Source of the DNA: Butyrivibrio fibrisolvens
Lineage (GTDB): Bacteria; Bacillota; Clostridia; Lachnospirales; Lachnospiraceae
DNA length: 64,000 nt
Direction: 5' to 3'
Assembly (NCBI RefSeq): GCF_023206215.1
Contig: NZ_CP065800.1
Location: 1,922,001-1,986,000, forward strand
Shown here: positions 28,705 to 37,933 of the stretch, piece after piece
How positions within the stretch are numbered: position 1 is the stretch's first letter
How the letters are laid out: each line of letters begins with the position of its first letter
Notes under the pieces: model-generated
The model's database searches: none
What the model saw: only the letters and a program-made list of their open reading frames with translations
Told to the model about the DNA's origin: nothing
Program-made: the position numbers and the translations under genes

Positions 28705-29487
28705 TTATCCTAGTGCTACATCCAGGGTCATCATAAGTGTGAATCCCAAAGCGAACATAACTGTACTTACATTAGTATGCTTGCCGGATGCCATCTCCGG
28801 AACCAGCTCCTCGACTACTACATACATCATAGCTCCTGCCGCAAAGCACAGAAGATATGGAAGAACCGGAACTATAAGTCCTGCAAGAAGGATAGTGATG
28901 ATAGTCCCTATAGGTTCTACAAGACCTGAGAGAACGCCGCTTACAAATGCCCTTGTTCTGGACTCGCCTTTACTTCTAAGTGGCATTGATATGATAGCGC
29001 CCTCAGGGAAGTTCTGAATAGCAATACCAAGAGCTAGTGCAAGAGCACCGGCAGCAGTGATGCCGCTTGTACCTGTAAGCCATCCTGCATATACGACACC
29101 TACAGCCATACCTTCAGGTATGTTGTGAAGTGTAACTGCAAGTACCATCATGGTTGTCTTTTTGAAATTGGCTTTCATACCTTCCGGTTCATCACTGTTC
29201 ATGTGAAGATGAGGAATCAGCTCATCAAGACATAGTAAGAACAGGATACCGATCCAGAAGCCTGCAACTGCGGGTATGAACGACAGCTTACCCATAGAAG
29301 CGGATTGCTCCATTGCAGGGATTATAAGACTCCATATTGATGCAGCCACCATGACACCGGCAGCAAAGCCTTCCAGTGCATGATTTAATTTTTCACTCAG
29401 TTCTTTTTTCATGAAAAAGACCATGGCAGAACCAAGTGCGGTACCTAAAAATGGTACCAGTACGCCTATTAATAGCTGATTGTTCAT
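28705..29487 (-). CDS. ZIP-family metal transporter
   Basis: A 260-residue, eight-helix ZIP protein close to ZupT/GufA. The metal-binding helix motif HNIPEGMAVG (about 121-130) and the second one, NFPEGAIISMPL, are intact; a His-containing loop (LIPHLHMNSDEPEG) lies between helices 3 and 4. It imports divalent metal such as zinc, iron or manganese. Its ATG overlaps the stop of the upstream flavin-fold gene by one base, so the two form an operon. Confidence 0.9.
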   Translation of the reverse strand: MNNQLLIGVLVPFLGTALGSAMVFFMKKELSEKLNHALEGFAAGVMVAASIWSLIIPAMEQSASMGKLSFIPAVAGFWIGILFLLCLDELIPHLHMNSDEPEGMKANFKKTTMMVLAVTLHNIPEGMAVGVVYAGWLTGTSGITAAGALALALGIAIQNFPEGAIISMPLRSKGESRTRAFVSGVLSGLVEPIGTIITILLAGLIVPVLPYLLCFAAGAMMYVVVEELVPEMASGKHTNVSTVMFALGFTLMMTLDVALG

Positions 29488-29894
29488 CAGAACTCAACTG
29501 TGCGCGCAGGCGCTGTAAATGATGAGAAAGCAGCTTTTCCTCCATCAAAATACAGAACAGCAGTATTGCCGTCTCCCGGGGCGTACATATTCTTTAGACC
29601 GGGATTTTTATCAAGCATATCTGTTTCTGCTTCGATGCGGTTGTCGTAGACGAGCTTGCCTTCTACTCTGAGCCATTGTCCGTCCTTAAAGGCGCAGATC
29701 TCGGCTTTTGGGTTTTTCTCTAACTGTTTGAAGACATCTTTTTTCTTACCAGTCTGGATATAAAGCTTGCCCTCGAATATCTCAGCGGTTCCAAAAGGTC
29801 TTACTCTTGGCTGGTCACCATCTACCGTAGCAAGGTAGTAGGTCTGAGCGCTGTGAAGAAAATCTCTAACTTCTTCGATTGGTGTTGTTGACAT
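29487..29894 (-). CDS. Pyridoxamine 5'-phosphate oxidase-fold protein
   Basis: A 135-residue split-barrel flavin-binding protein. TYYLATVDGDQPRVRPFG near the N-terminus, KLYIQTGKKKDVFKQLEKNP and AEICAF are typical of the small PNPOx-like clade found in gut Firmicutes, which bind FMN or F420-like cofactors and act as reductases of unknown substrates. The start has GGAGGC upstream. It is first in a two-gene leftward operon with the ZIP transporter. Confidence 0.85.
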   Translation of the reverse strand: MSTTPIEEVRDFLHSAQTYYLATVDGDQPRVRPFGTAEIFEGKLYIQTGKKKDVFKQLEKNPKAEICAFKDGQWLRVEGKLVYDNRIEAETDMLDKNPGLKNMYAPGDGNTAVLYFDGGKAAFSSFTAPARTVEF

Positions 29895-29961
29895 ATTATA
29901 GCCTCCTTAGTTATATAAATTTGTGCCTGTTTATAGTCTGTATCTATCGGAAGGTTTTGCT

Positions 29962-29980
29962 ATAGCCTGTTACAGGCTAT
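29962..29980. promoter_or_regulatory. Candidate operator in the divergent region
   Basis: A perfect 19-bp palindrome: ATAGCCTGT, a central T, then ACAGGCTAT. It lies 68 bp upstream of the leftward flavin-fold/ZIP operon and 177 bp before the NhaC gene, so it may be a repressor site for the leftward operon. No regulator gene is adjacent. Confidence 0.45.
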
Positions 29981-30156
29981 CCGTATTTATTATATATCAT
30001 TACACATGATCAAAAAAAGTCATAGATGTTACAAAAATACGTGTATATCAATTGAAAAATTGAGCACAATATAATAGAATTAAATATACAGATAATCTAT
30101 ATCTATTCTGCAGCTGTTGTTCGTATATTACGCATTGGGTCATAAGGAGGACTATT

Positions 30157-31644
30157 ATGTTCTATGGTACCTGGGTGTCACTTCTTCCACCGATTATAGC
30201 TATAATACTTGCACTTATAACCAAGCAGGCCTATCTTGCTCTGTTTGTAGGAGTTACGACAGGGGCTTTTTTTATAGCAGGTCCTCATCCATGGGAAGCT
30301 TTTGGAGTTTTTCTTGATACCATGGTTTCAAATGTAGATCTTACCATCATAATATTCCTGATTCTTATCAGTATAGTCGTAAGACTCATGCAGATGAGTG
30401 GTGGAACCAATGCATACGGAGAATGGGCATACAGGAATCTGAAGAATAAAAAGTCATCTTTGATCGCTACAAGTCTTCTTGGAGTCCTTATATTCATGGA
30501 TGATGGATTTAACTGCCTTACAGTAGGTTCTGTTATGATGCCTGTTACAGATAAGTTTAAAGTTTCAAGGGCCAAGCTTGCATACATAATAGATGCAACA
30601 GCTGCACCTGTGTGTATTCTGGCGCCTATATCGTCATGGGCAGCGGCAATTAATTCATATATTCCGGAAGGATATCCTATTAATGGTTTTAGTATGTTCG
30701 TAAGAGCGATACCTTTTAATTTCTATGCACTTCTTACCCTTATTATGGTATTTGGGACATCTATAGCAGGATTGGACTATGGAATCATGCAAAAATATGA
30801 AAGAGCAGTAGAAGGTGGACAGCCGGATATAAGTGCAGGCAAAAGAAGCAGTGAATCGGCAGATTCTGCCGGAATGAAAGGTGCGGTCATAGACCTTGTA
30901 CTTCCTATGGCTTTCCTTATAGTTACAGCAATATCTGCTATGATCTACACCGGATATCTTGCAGGAGGGACAAGCCTTGTAGAATGCTTTGCAAACTGCG
31001 AATCTGCAAAAAGCCTTGTATTTGCATCACTTCTTACTATATTATTTTGTGCTTTTCTTTATCTTCCAAGAAAAGTAATGTCATTTAAAGATTATATGGA
31101 CTGCATCCCTACAGGGTCTACTCTAATGGTCCCATTTATGATAATACTGGTTCTTGCCTGGACTTTAAAAGGTATGATAGGAGGCCTTGGCGCAGACGTA
31201 TTCATAAACTCAGTGATGCAGGGAGCCGGCAGCGTATATCCTCTTATTCCGATATTCCTGTTCCTTATATCTGTATTCGTGTCCTTCTCATCAGGAACCA
31301 GCTGGGGGACTTTTGCCATCATGGTGCCTGTAACTGTAGCGATGCTATCATCTGATCAGCAGATGCTGCTTATAGGCATAGCGGCCTGCCTTGCAGGAGG
31401 CGTAACAGGAGATCATATATCTCCAATCTCTGATACGACTATAATGTCAAGTTCAGGCGCCGGCTGTAATCATATAGATCATGTTAGCTCACAGATTCAG
31501 TATCAGATACCTGTAATAGTTGCATCTTCTGTAGGATATCTTATTGCAGGTTTTACAAAAAGCTTTGTTATAGCTTTTCCGGTTGCAGTGCTGGTTCTTG
31601 TGATGGAGCTATTCTGCATATATAAGTTTGCAATCAAGAGATAG
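30157..31644 (+). CDS. nhaC: Na+/H+ antiporter, NhaC family
   Basis: A 495-residue protein with 11-12 membrane helices. Family blocks include MDDGFNCLTVGSVMMPVTDKF, the SFSSGTSWGTFAIMVPV loop and AGGVTGDHISPISDTTIMSSSGAGCNHIDHVSSQ. NhaC-type proteins exchange internal sodium (or organic substrates such as lysine or malate in sister clades) for protons. ATG 30157 follows TAAGGAGG by eight bases. Its 3' end overlaps the leftward GGDEF gene by 11 bp. Confidence 0.9.
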   Translation: MFYGTWVSLLPPIIAIILALITKQAYLALFVGVTTGAFFIAGPHPWEAFGVFLDTMVSNVDLTIIIFLILISIVVRLMQMSGGTNAYGEWAYRNLKNKKSSLIATSLLGVLIFMDDGFNCLTVGSVMMPVTDKFKVSRAKLAYIIDATAAPVCILAPISSWAAAINSYIPEGYPINGFSMFVRAIPFNFYALLTLIMVFGTSIAGLDYGIMQKYERAVEGGQPDISAGKRSSESADSAGMKGAVIDLVLPMAFLIVTAISAMIYTGYLAGGTSLVECFANCESAKSLVFASLLTILFCAFLYLPRKVMSFKDYMDCIPTGSTLMVPFMIILVLAWTLKGMIGGLGADVFINSVMQGAGSVYPLIPIFLFLISVFVSFSSGTSWGTFAIMVPVTVAMLSSDQQMLLIGIAACLAGGVTGDHISPISDTTIMSSSGAGCNHIDHVSSQIQYQIPVIVASSVGYLIAGFTKSFVIAFPVAVLVLVMELFCIYKFAIKR

Positions 31645-32884
31645 AGTTATTGATCTTTGATTCCATTGCGCCTTTTAAGCTTATGGAACTGTCGTCAATA
31701 TCAATATCACCTGTTGGAAGGAGAGGATCGGCTTTGAACATAAAGCCGTTTTTTCCTGTCTTTTTGATTTTGTATAGAAGCTCGTCAGCTATGTCTTTTA
31801 GAACCCTAAGATCATTCTCATAGTCGCAGACACCTCTATAGATACCGCAGCTGATCGTTGGTGAGACATCTGCTTCTTCAATGTGGTAATTTGTCAGCTC
31901 TTTTCTCAGTAAGGAGATTTTTTCTTCAAAGCTTTTTTTGCCATAGCCTGATATGATGAGGAATTCATCGCCGCCTATTCTGTAGCAATGTTCAACGCCA
32001 AAGTATTTGATAAGAAGTGTGGCGACTTCCTTGATGACGTTATCGCCGACTGTATGTCCAAATGTGTCGTTGAAGTATTTGAAATCATCGATATCCATCA
32101 TCATGACGCTTAATATATGTCCGTTGTATTCAGACCAGTCAGCCCTAAGAGCATTTCTGTTCTTAACACAGCTTAGTTCGTCATAGAAACTTATGGAATG
32201 AAGCATTTCATTGCTTTTTTCCAACCGCTCTTTGGCCAGAGTAAGTTCTTCATTGACTCTCTTTAGTTCGAAATGATTCTCGTACCAGGTACAGGTCAGG
32301 TAGTACCTGATAACACTTATAAAATTTATAAAAAAGAAATACTCCGTCATATTTAGAACGTCCGAATACTCTACATCATAAACCGGAATGAGTACCAGAT
32401 AGAAAGAAACAAGGGAGATGATACTAAGAGTTATGGATCCGTATGGATTGATGACCAGTATTCCAAAGACGCAAAGAGTCATGATAAAAAAGACATATGA
32501 GTTGCCGCCAAGAAGAAGGTCATAGACAGAGATATAGATACCAAAGGCTATCTCTATAATGGAATATACAAGCAGGACGAAGCAGATTTTTTTTACATTG
32601 CCGCTGACTTTATTTCTATAACTGATAAGGTACAAGAAGACTATTGCAGATATGAGCATCATCATAACGCAAGAATTGAGCCTTATCACGATATATAGGT
32701 GTGGAATCTCCGGATGGAGTATCATGATACTGTAATTCCATAGTGAAAAATAAAGTTCAATAAAGAAATTGACTATAGCGATAAGACTTATGCAATATAT
32801 GTTCTGAGCTGTGATAGATGCTATGATATCAGAGCTTTTATGCTTAAATAAATAATGAAAAAATGGATCGAATCTTAGCTTCAT
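31634..32884 (-). CDS. Membrane diguanylate cyclase (GGDEF)
   Basis: A 416-residue protein with about six membrane helices (20-195), a coiled segment (RVNEELTLAKERLEKSNEML) and a GGDEF domain. YDELSCVKNRNAL and the active site YRIGGDEFLII are intact; no RxxD I-site is seen. The frame opens at TTG 32902, but AGGAGA lies in those codons seven bases before ATG 32884, so that ATG is taken as the start. This is the second c-di-GMP-making enzyme in the window. It ends inside the 3' end of nhaC. Confidence 0.88.
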   Translation of the reverse strand: MKLRFDPFFHYLFKHKSSDIIASITAQNIYCISLIAIVNFFIELYFSLWNYSIMILHPEIPHLYIVIRLNSCVMMMLISAIVFLYLISYRNKVSGNVKKICFVLLVYSIIEIAFGIYISVYDLLLGGNSYVFFIMTLCVFGILVINPYGSITLSIISLVSFYLVLIPVYDVEYSDVLNMTEYFFFINFISVIRYYLTCTWYENHFELKRVNEELTLAKERLEKSNEMLHSISFYDELSCVKNRNALRADWSEYNGHILSVMMMDIDDFKYFNDTFGHTVGDNVIKEVATLLIKYFGVEHCYRIGGDEFLIISGYGKKSFEEKISLLRKELTNYHIEEADVSPTISCGIYRGVCDYENDLRVLKDIADELLYKIKKTGKNGFMFKADPLLPTGDIDIDDSSISLKGAMESKINNSIS

Positions 32885-32934
32885 GGGACATCTCCTGTTC
32901 AAATATCTGACGATTCATAATTCATGATCTATTA

Positions 32935-33117
32935 TTATTTTTCGACCAAAAAAGTGTATTTGTTAACCATGTTAAAAATTGGTCCAAAAGAGGATATTAT
33001 GAGGTAGGTGTCAAAAGTTCCTTTTGACACCATATGACTACCGGATTGTTCCGTTTCTTCGAAACTCTCACAATCCTCAAACATTCGCAAATCCGCACTA
33101 CGTGCTACTTTGCTCAT
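32935..33117 (-). CDS. Small ORF of doubtful coding status
   Basis: A 60-codon ORF (MSKVARSADLRMFEDCESFE...) with no clear ribosome site and no recognised family. A perfect 11-bp inverted repeat (33007-33031) lies within it, and a larger hairpin (33125-33181) sits directly upstream. It may be part of an intergenic repeat that happens to stay open rather than a real gene. Confidence 0.3.
   Translation of the reverse strand: MSKVARSADLRMFEDCESFEETEQSGSHMVSKGTFDTYLIISSFGPIFNMVNKYTFLVEK
33007..33031. repeat. Perfect inverted repeat inside the small ORF
   Basis: GGTGTCAAAAG and CTTTTGACACC around three bases. It is too regular for ordinary coding DNA and forms part of the structured stretch 32935-33181. 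Confidence 0.6.
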
Positions 33118-33124
33118 GTTTGGC

Positions 33125-33181
33125 GGGTCATAAATTCATATTCGATTTCGAGCAAGCTCGAATCGAAATGACTTTTGACCC
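33125..33181. repeat. Compound hairpin
   Basis: Outer GGGTCA/TGACCC pairing encloses TTCGATTTCGAGC/GCTCGAATCGAA with a 2-nt loop. There is no T tract. Its GGGTC/GACCC base recalls the centre of the large inverted repeats elsewhere in the window but the rest differs. Confidence 0.6.
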
Positions 33182-33293
33182 TTACGTCATATTATAAAAA
33201 AGTTAAAACTTCTTCCCCGGTCATTGCCATATATAAGGAAACCTTGCCAATAGGTTGTCTTAAAGTGAACATAAAAAAGAATAAATACGGTAT

Positions 33294-33322
33294 TTGCTAT
33301 ATTTCTTTTTTCATAGTAAAAT
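33294..33322 (+). promoter_or_regulatory. Promoter of the NifX-SlyD fusion gene
   Basis: TTGCTA at 33294-33299 and TAAAAT at 33317-33322 with a 17-bp, T-rich spacer, 58 bp before the start codon. Confidence 0.6.
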
Positions 33323-33380
33323 GGCAAAGATGCACTGTATTTGAATAAATAACAGAATAATAGAATAGGAGATCACATAT

Positions 33381-34340
33381 ATGAAGTTAGCGGTTACATA
33401 TGCCGGAGGCGACATTTTTCAGCATTTTGGAAAAACTGAAGAGTTTAAGATCTATGAGATTGAGGATGATAAAGTAGTAGCCAGCACAGTTATTGGCAAT
33501 GAGGGACTTGGACATGAGTCTCTTGCAGGACTTCTTGCTGAGCAGAAGGTAGAGAAGCTTATCTGCGGAGGACTTGGACAGGGAGCACTTGATGCACTTA
33601 CAAGCGCTGGAATCGAAGTTATATCCGGCGCAGAAGGCGATGCAGATGCTGCTGTATACGCATATCTTAACGGAGAGCTTGAATCTAAGGGCGTTAACTG
33701 TGATCATCACCATGAAGAGGGAGAAGAGCACAGCTGTGGTCATCATGAAGACGAAGCAAGCGGCGAAGAGTCTGGTTGCGGCGGATGTGGCAGTGATGAA
33801 GGCTGCGGCGGATGCGGTGACGAAGAAGAGGGCTGCGGAGGATGTGGCAGCAGTGAAGGCGGCTGTGGTGGCTGCGGCGGTTGCGGTGGCCCAAGACCTG
33901 TTATCTTCGAGGGACCTAATGCCGGCAAGAAGGTAAGCGTTCATTATAAAGGAACACTTGATGACGGAACACAGTTCGATTCATCTTATGACAGAGGTCA
34001 GACACTTGATTTCATCTGCGGTACAGGTATGATGATCGAAGGATTTGATAAGGCTGTAGTTAATATGGAAGTAGGCCAGAGTGTTAATGTACATCTTGAG
34101 CCTGAAGAAGCTTACGGAGTTCGTGATGCTTCCAACATCTTCACACTCAATATTACAGAACTTCCGGGATCTGAGAATCTTAACATAGGACAGAAGGTAT
34201 TCCTTCAGGATCCTGCAGGCAGAGCATTCCCTGTAGTTGTTAAGGCCAAGGATGAAGAGACTATCACTCTTGACGCCAACCACGAACTTGCAGGCAAGGC
34301 ACTTAATTTCCAGATCGAACTTGTAAGTATTGAGGACTGA
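33381..34340 (+). CDS. Fusion: NifX/NafY-like domain, Cys-Gly-rich linker, SlyD-type FKBP isomerase
   Basis: A 319-residue three-part protein. Residues 1-105 match the dinitrogenase FeMo-cofactor-binding (NifX/NafY) fold: MKLAVTYAGG, FQHFGKTEEFKIYEIE, LICGGLGQGALDALTSAGI. Residues 110-170 are a His/Glu stretch (CDHHHEEGEEHSCGHH) followed by repeated CGGCG units holding about a dozen Cys. Residues 172-319 are an FKBP prolyl isomerase with the SlyD flap insert (VSVHYKGTLDDGTQFDSS, GFDKAVVNMEVG, EPEEAYG). SlyD carries metal on a C-terminal His/Cys tail; here a metal-rich linker sits before the isomerase. A metallochaperone role is inferred. ATG with AGGAGA upstream. Confidence 0.88.
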   Translation: MKLAVTYAGGDIFQHFGKTEEFKIYEIEDDKVVASTVIGNEGLGHESLAGLLAEQKVEKLICGGLGQGALDALTSAGIEVISGAEGDADAAVYAYLNGELESKGVNCDHHHEEGEEHSCGHHEDEASGEESGCGGCGSDEGCGGCGDEEEGCGGCGSSEGGCGGCGGCGGPRPVIFEGPNAGKKVSVHYKGTLDDGTQFDSSYDRGQTLDFICGTGMMIEGFDKAVVNMEVGQSVNVHLEPEEAYGVRDASNIFTLNITELPGSENLNIGQKVFLQDPAGRAFPVVVKAKDEETITLDANHELAGKALNFQIELVSIED

Positions 34341-34433
34341 TAAGTCAATTATATTTTTATGACACCTGCCTCATTTTTATATGAAAAAAGGATTTAGGTT
34401 ATAAAGTAAATTTTAGCTTAACGTAGGCGAAAA

Positions 34434-34479
34434 GGGGCCTCGCCCAGATGATGATCAAATCATCTAGTGCGACAGCCCC
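34434..34479 (-). terminator. Terminator of the GH13 gene
   Basis: GGGGC/GCCCC closes a structure with an inner AGATGA/TCATCT stem; on the minus strand it is followed by TTTT. It starts 11 nt after the amylase stop. Confidence 0.65.
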
Positions 34480-34490
34480 ACTTTAGCCTG

Positions 34491-36263
34491 CTATATTCTC
34501 ACAACAAGCACTCCCTTACTACCAAGTTTTCCGGCATCAACACTGTCAGCATCATCCCATTTGCGTGCAAACAGTACTTCAGATCCTTCAGGAAGAGGAA
34601 TACTTACGGGATCTTTCTCGCAGTTCAGGTATACAGCAATTGTCCCAGATTCATCAATCTTAAGATAAGAAATGACACGACTTTCTTTGATATCATTAGG
34701 AAAATGGAAGTTTCTGCTCTTGCAGGCAGGAGTACTTTTTCTCATTGCTATAAGAGCTTTCATGGTGCTAAGTTCTGCCTCTCTAAGGCCGCTATCTATC
34801 TGATCCCAAGGCATACATCTGCGGCAATCGGGGTCAAATCCGCCCTCCATTGCAACCTCGGTGCCATAGTAGATGCATGGACTTCCGGGCATTGTAAACA
34901 GGATCGCCAGTTGCTGATAGAATACATCTATATCGCCGTGCACCTTATCAAGGAGTCTGTTAGTATCATGCGAGTCCAGAAGATTAAAAAGTACGTCATT
35001 GACCTGTGAATAGTACATGGTAAAGCATCTGTTGATGTCATATTCAAAGCTGCGTCTGTCTCTGTCTTTATAGATCCAGAAATCTGATATGGCACTGGCA
35101 AGAGGATAGTTCATAACTGCATCGTACTCATCTCCGCGAAGCCAGTTTACAGAATCATGCCAGATCTCGCCAAGAAGGTAGAAGTCATCTTTCATGCGCT
35201 TAGTCATGTATCGTACAGCTCTTAAAAAAGAGTGCGATACCTCATTGCCCACATCAAATCTAAGACCGTCTATATCAAATGTATCAATCCAGAATCTTAT
35301 GATATCAAGAAGATAGTCTACAACTTCGGGATTGCTGGTGTTGAGCTTTGGCATATGCTCTGCAAAGGCAAAAGAATAAAAACGGCCATCTCTTGTATCG
35401 CGTCCGGTATCAACAGGCCACTTATTGACCATATACCAGCTGGCATATCTGGACTTCTCTCCATTTTCAAGGACATCTATCCACATAGGATGGTCCGATC
35501 CTGTATGATTAAAAACTGCATCCAGCATGACACGGATACCAGCAGCATGCGCCTCATCAACAAGTGCTCTAAGGTCATCATTGGTGCCAAAGTGACTATC
35601 GACTTTCTTATAGTCCCTGGTATTGTATTTATGATTTGATTTTGATTCAAATACAGGATTTAGATATATTCCGGTGATTCCAAGGTCTTTAAGATAAGGA
35701 ATCTTGTCACGGATGCCCTTTATATCGCCGCCGTAGAAATCTCTAAATCCTGTCTCTTTGTATTCCCAGTCAAGTACGCCATCAGGATCTAAAGAGTGAT
35801 CGCCATTACAAAATCTCTCCGGGAATATCTGATACCATACAGTATCATTGACCCAGGAAGGAGTAACAAATACATCACAAGGATTCATCCACGGCATTAT
35901 GAAATAGGAGAGAGCCTTACCATCCTGATTCATCTCATCTTCAGTATAGAAGCCATCTTCGAAATAGTACATGCATTCATCGCCGCAGTGCAGCTCGAAG
36001 TAGTATTTACATCTTTTATATTCCGGGAAAAGAGTTGTAGTCCACCATATATGATCTTTAAGACTTTTCTTAAAGCAGATTTCTTCACGTCTGCCGCTCC
36101 ATCTCTCACATCCGCCCATAATACCGGCTTCATAGGGATCACCATGGATAATATAAACGTGGTCGATGTCATAACCGGTCTTGATGTTTATAACAAGACT
36201 GTCTGTATCGAGGCAGTAACAGTACTGATCTGATGTACGGTGATATATTGCTCCTAAATTCAT
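34491..36263 (-). CDS. Alpha-amylase / neopullulanase-type glycoside hydrolase, GH13
   Basis: A 590-residue GH13 enzyme: an N-terminal beta domain (1-130, CBM34-like), then the barrel (WYQIFPERFCNGD) with catalytic Asp337 (GLRFDVGN), Glu366 (LLGEIWHDS) and Asp433 (LLDSHDTNR), and a C-terminal beta domain. The layout is that of maltogenic amylase / neopullulanase / cyclomaltodextrinase, which split maltodextrins; no signal peptide, so cytoplasmic. The frame is open to 36350, but ATG 36263 has TAGGAG seven bases upstream and fits the family start. A LacI-type operator lies at 36358-36371. Confidence 0.92.
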   Translation of the reverse strand: MNLGAIYHRTSDQYCYCLDTDSLVINIKTGYDIDHVYIIHGDPYEAGIMGGCERWSGRREEICFKKSLKDHIWWTTTLFPEYKRCKYYFELHCGDECMYYFEDGFYTEDEMNQDGKALSYFIMPWMNPCDVFVTPSWVNDTVWYQIFPERFCNGDHSLDPDGVLDWEYKETGFRDFYGGDIKGIRDKIPYLKDLGITGIYLNPVFESKSNHKYNTRDYKKVDSHFGTNDDLRALVDEAHAAGIRVMLDAVFNHTGSDHPMWIDVLENGEKSRYASWYMVNKWPVDTGRDTRDGRFYSFAFAEHMPKLNTSNPEVVDYLLDIIRFWIDTFDIDGLRFDVGNEVSHSFLRAVRYMTKRMKDDFYLLGEIWHDSVNWLRGDEYDAVMNYPLASAISDFWIYKDRDRRSFEYDINRCFTMYYSQVNDVLFNLLDSHDTNRLLDKVHGDIDVFYQQLAILFTMPGSPCIYYGTEVAMEGGFDPDCRRCMPWDQIDSGLREAELSTMKALIAMRKSTPACKSRNFHFPNDIKESRVISYLKIDESGTIAVYLNCEKDPVSIPLPEGSEVLFARKWDDADSVDAGKLGSKGVLVVRI

Positions 36264-36357
36264 GTTGATTCTCCTAATATAAGTATTGCTTATAACAGAT
36301 ACGTGTTTCTGGGAAAAATAATCCGTTATCAAAAAGACACATAAAAACATGCATCAC

Positions 36358-36371
36358 GGAAAACGTTTTCC
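36358..36371. promoter_or_regulatory. LacI/MalR-type operator upstream of the GH13 gene
   Basis: A perfect 14-bp palindrome, GGAAAACGTTTTCC, with the central CG typical of LacI-family (MalR, CcpA) sites. It lies 95 bp upstream of the amylase start and suggests maltose-type induction or carbon control. No such regulator gene is in this window. Confidence 0.65.
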
Positions 36372-36528
36372 TTAAAAGCAATATACACTACTCTGTAAAT
36401 AAAATCAACCAGAACTTTTTAACATCCATATATATGCAGCAACAGGTAGCCGCAAAGAGTCCTAAGGGTCTTATTTTTTGTGGGAGTATTCTTCTATGAG
36501 CAGCTTTTTTATAGGAGGAATGCATTTC

Positions 36529-36607
36529 ATCCCATATTTTTGTCAATTCGTCGCAAAAGTCACACAAGCCTTATTTAAGCTGATATTATGACTTTCGTGC
36601 CTGGGAT
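36529..36607 (+). promoter_or_regulatory. Structured leader before the secreted-protein gene
   Basis: ATCCCA/TGGGAT at the outside and GCAAAAGTCA with TGACTTTCGTGC inside could fold a long leader hairpin ending about 50 bp before the gene. No riboswitch class is recognised. This sits in a 395-bp gap between divergent genes. Confidence 0.35.
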
Positions 36608-36658
36608 GATATGAATTATTCCGGCATTAAACTATTTTTTCGTTCTAGGGAGGAAAAT

Positions 36659-37933
36659 ATGAGTAAAAGAACATCAATTCTAAAAAAACTTATGATCATT
36701 ACAACAGTAATGACAATGACCCTTGGGGGATCAATGACAGCATTTGCTGCCGAAGGCGGAGTATGCACATGTGATGAACAGACTACAGTTGTAGTAACCG
36801 TTGATGAGCAGGCAGCTACAGAAAATGAAAAGGAAATACTTGGAAATCCTGATGAGCAGCAGACAGAATCAGAGACAGCTATATATGAGGAATATACTAA
36901 ATCTGATATGGATGAATTTGCAAAAGAGACAGCAGAGGAAATCGAAATGGGAGAGCGCTATGTAGATCCCGAAAATCAGAAGCTGGCTACAGAGTATGCT
37001 GATGACAGAGAAGAAGGAGAAGCACCAATAGATCCTTTGGCAGAAGGGAATGCTCATATAACAATCACCGATTCTTCACTTGAAGATGAAGATGTTCTTC
37101 AGGGAAGAACAGAGATAATAGCTAATACTACAGACAATAAAATTCCGCTTGAAGCTGATGAGGAGTCAGCTGAGGCTACTATATATTTTGTATCTTTAAA
37201 TTCTACTAATACAGAAGTTCTTGATGGTAAGAATATTGAAGCGGCTGTTACAGTTCCTGTAGCTACTGACTGTGACGATCCTGCAAACGCAGTTGCATAT
37301 GTTGATCCTCAGCTTGGTACATTCGATGCTATTGATAAAGTAGCTTTGAAATACGATGCTGAGCATGGAACATGGACAATTAATATCACACTCAAAAGTT
37401 CATATTCTTATAAAACTATAAATGGCACAGATTATCCTGTATCTTATTACAACTATGGTACAATTTATCTGGTAAAATACGATGCAGTTAAAAAAGAAGT
37501 TGTAGTTGAGCCAGTTCAGCCTGGTGTTGAGCCTTCTTCTAACGAGAATGAAACAGTTCTTGCAGTAGTAGATGCAAGCGGCGTACAATCTTCAACAGAG
37601 GTATCTACAGTAGCACCTGTTAATGATTACTATCAGTTCAACCTTGACGCTGCAAAGGCTATCAGGGAGGCAGCTTATGGTGCAACAGTAGACATTGATG
37701 CAGGTGAGTATGTAAGCTTTGCAGATTTCGTCATCGAAGAGATTGATAAGCGACCTGATCTTACAATCAATGTTAACTATATCGATGCGAAGAATGGTCA
37801 CTCAAAAGAGCAGATCGTAATCCCTGCAAGACAGGTAGCATCTGATGGAACAGTACTCGGCGAATCAAGAATAGAAGAACCTGAAACCAAGTATTATGGC
37901 TTTAGGTTTGTTGATACTAAAGTTAATGCATAA
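36659..37933 (+). CDS. Secreted acidic protein of unknown function
   Basis: A 424-residue exported protein. ATG 36659 follows GGGAGGAAA; the signal peptide has a Lys/Arg start, a Met/Thr-rich core and a likely cut after AFAA (about residue 31). The mature protein is strongly acidic, with Glu/Thr-rich stretches to about 130, then beta-rich sequence (ATIYFVSLNSTNTEVLDGKN, YGTIYLVKYD) and a conserved-looking end (LTINVNYIDAKNGHSKEQIVIPA). No anchor or LPxTG motif, so it is probably released or loosely wall-bound. I do not recognise a family. Confidence 0.7.
   Translation: MSKRTSILKKLMIITTVMTMTLGGSMTAFAAEGGVCTCDEQTTVVVTVDEQAATENEKEILGNPDEQQTESETAIYEEYTKSDMDEFAKETAEEIEMGERYVDPENQKLATEYADDREEGEAPIDPLAEGNAHITITDSSLEDEDVLQGRTEIIANTTDNKIPLEADEESAEATIYFVSLNSTNTEVLDGKNIEAAVTVPVATDCDDPANAVAYVDPQLGTFDAIDKVALKYDAEHGTWTINITLKSSYSYKTINGTDYPVSYYNYGTIYLVKYDAVKKEVVVEPVQPGVEPSSNENETVLAVVDASGVQSSTEVSTVAPVNDYYQFNLDAAKAIREAAYGATVDIDAGEYVSFADFVIEEIDKRPDLTINVNYIDAKNGHSKEQIVIPARQVASDGTVLGESRIEEPETKYYGFRFVDTKVNA

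Noticed and set aside
33754..33891. CRISPR-like short repeats
   Set aside because: The regular GGCTGCGGCGGATG-type units are codons of the CGGCG linker in a sense gene, without spacers.
33387..33944. Long antisense ORF opposite the NifX-SlyD gene
   Set aside because: It is produced by the repeated CGG/GGC codons of the Cys-Gly linker; the sense protein has clear domains, and the antisense one has no ribosome site or recognisable family.
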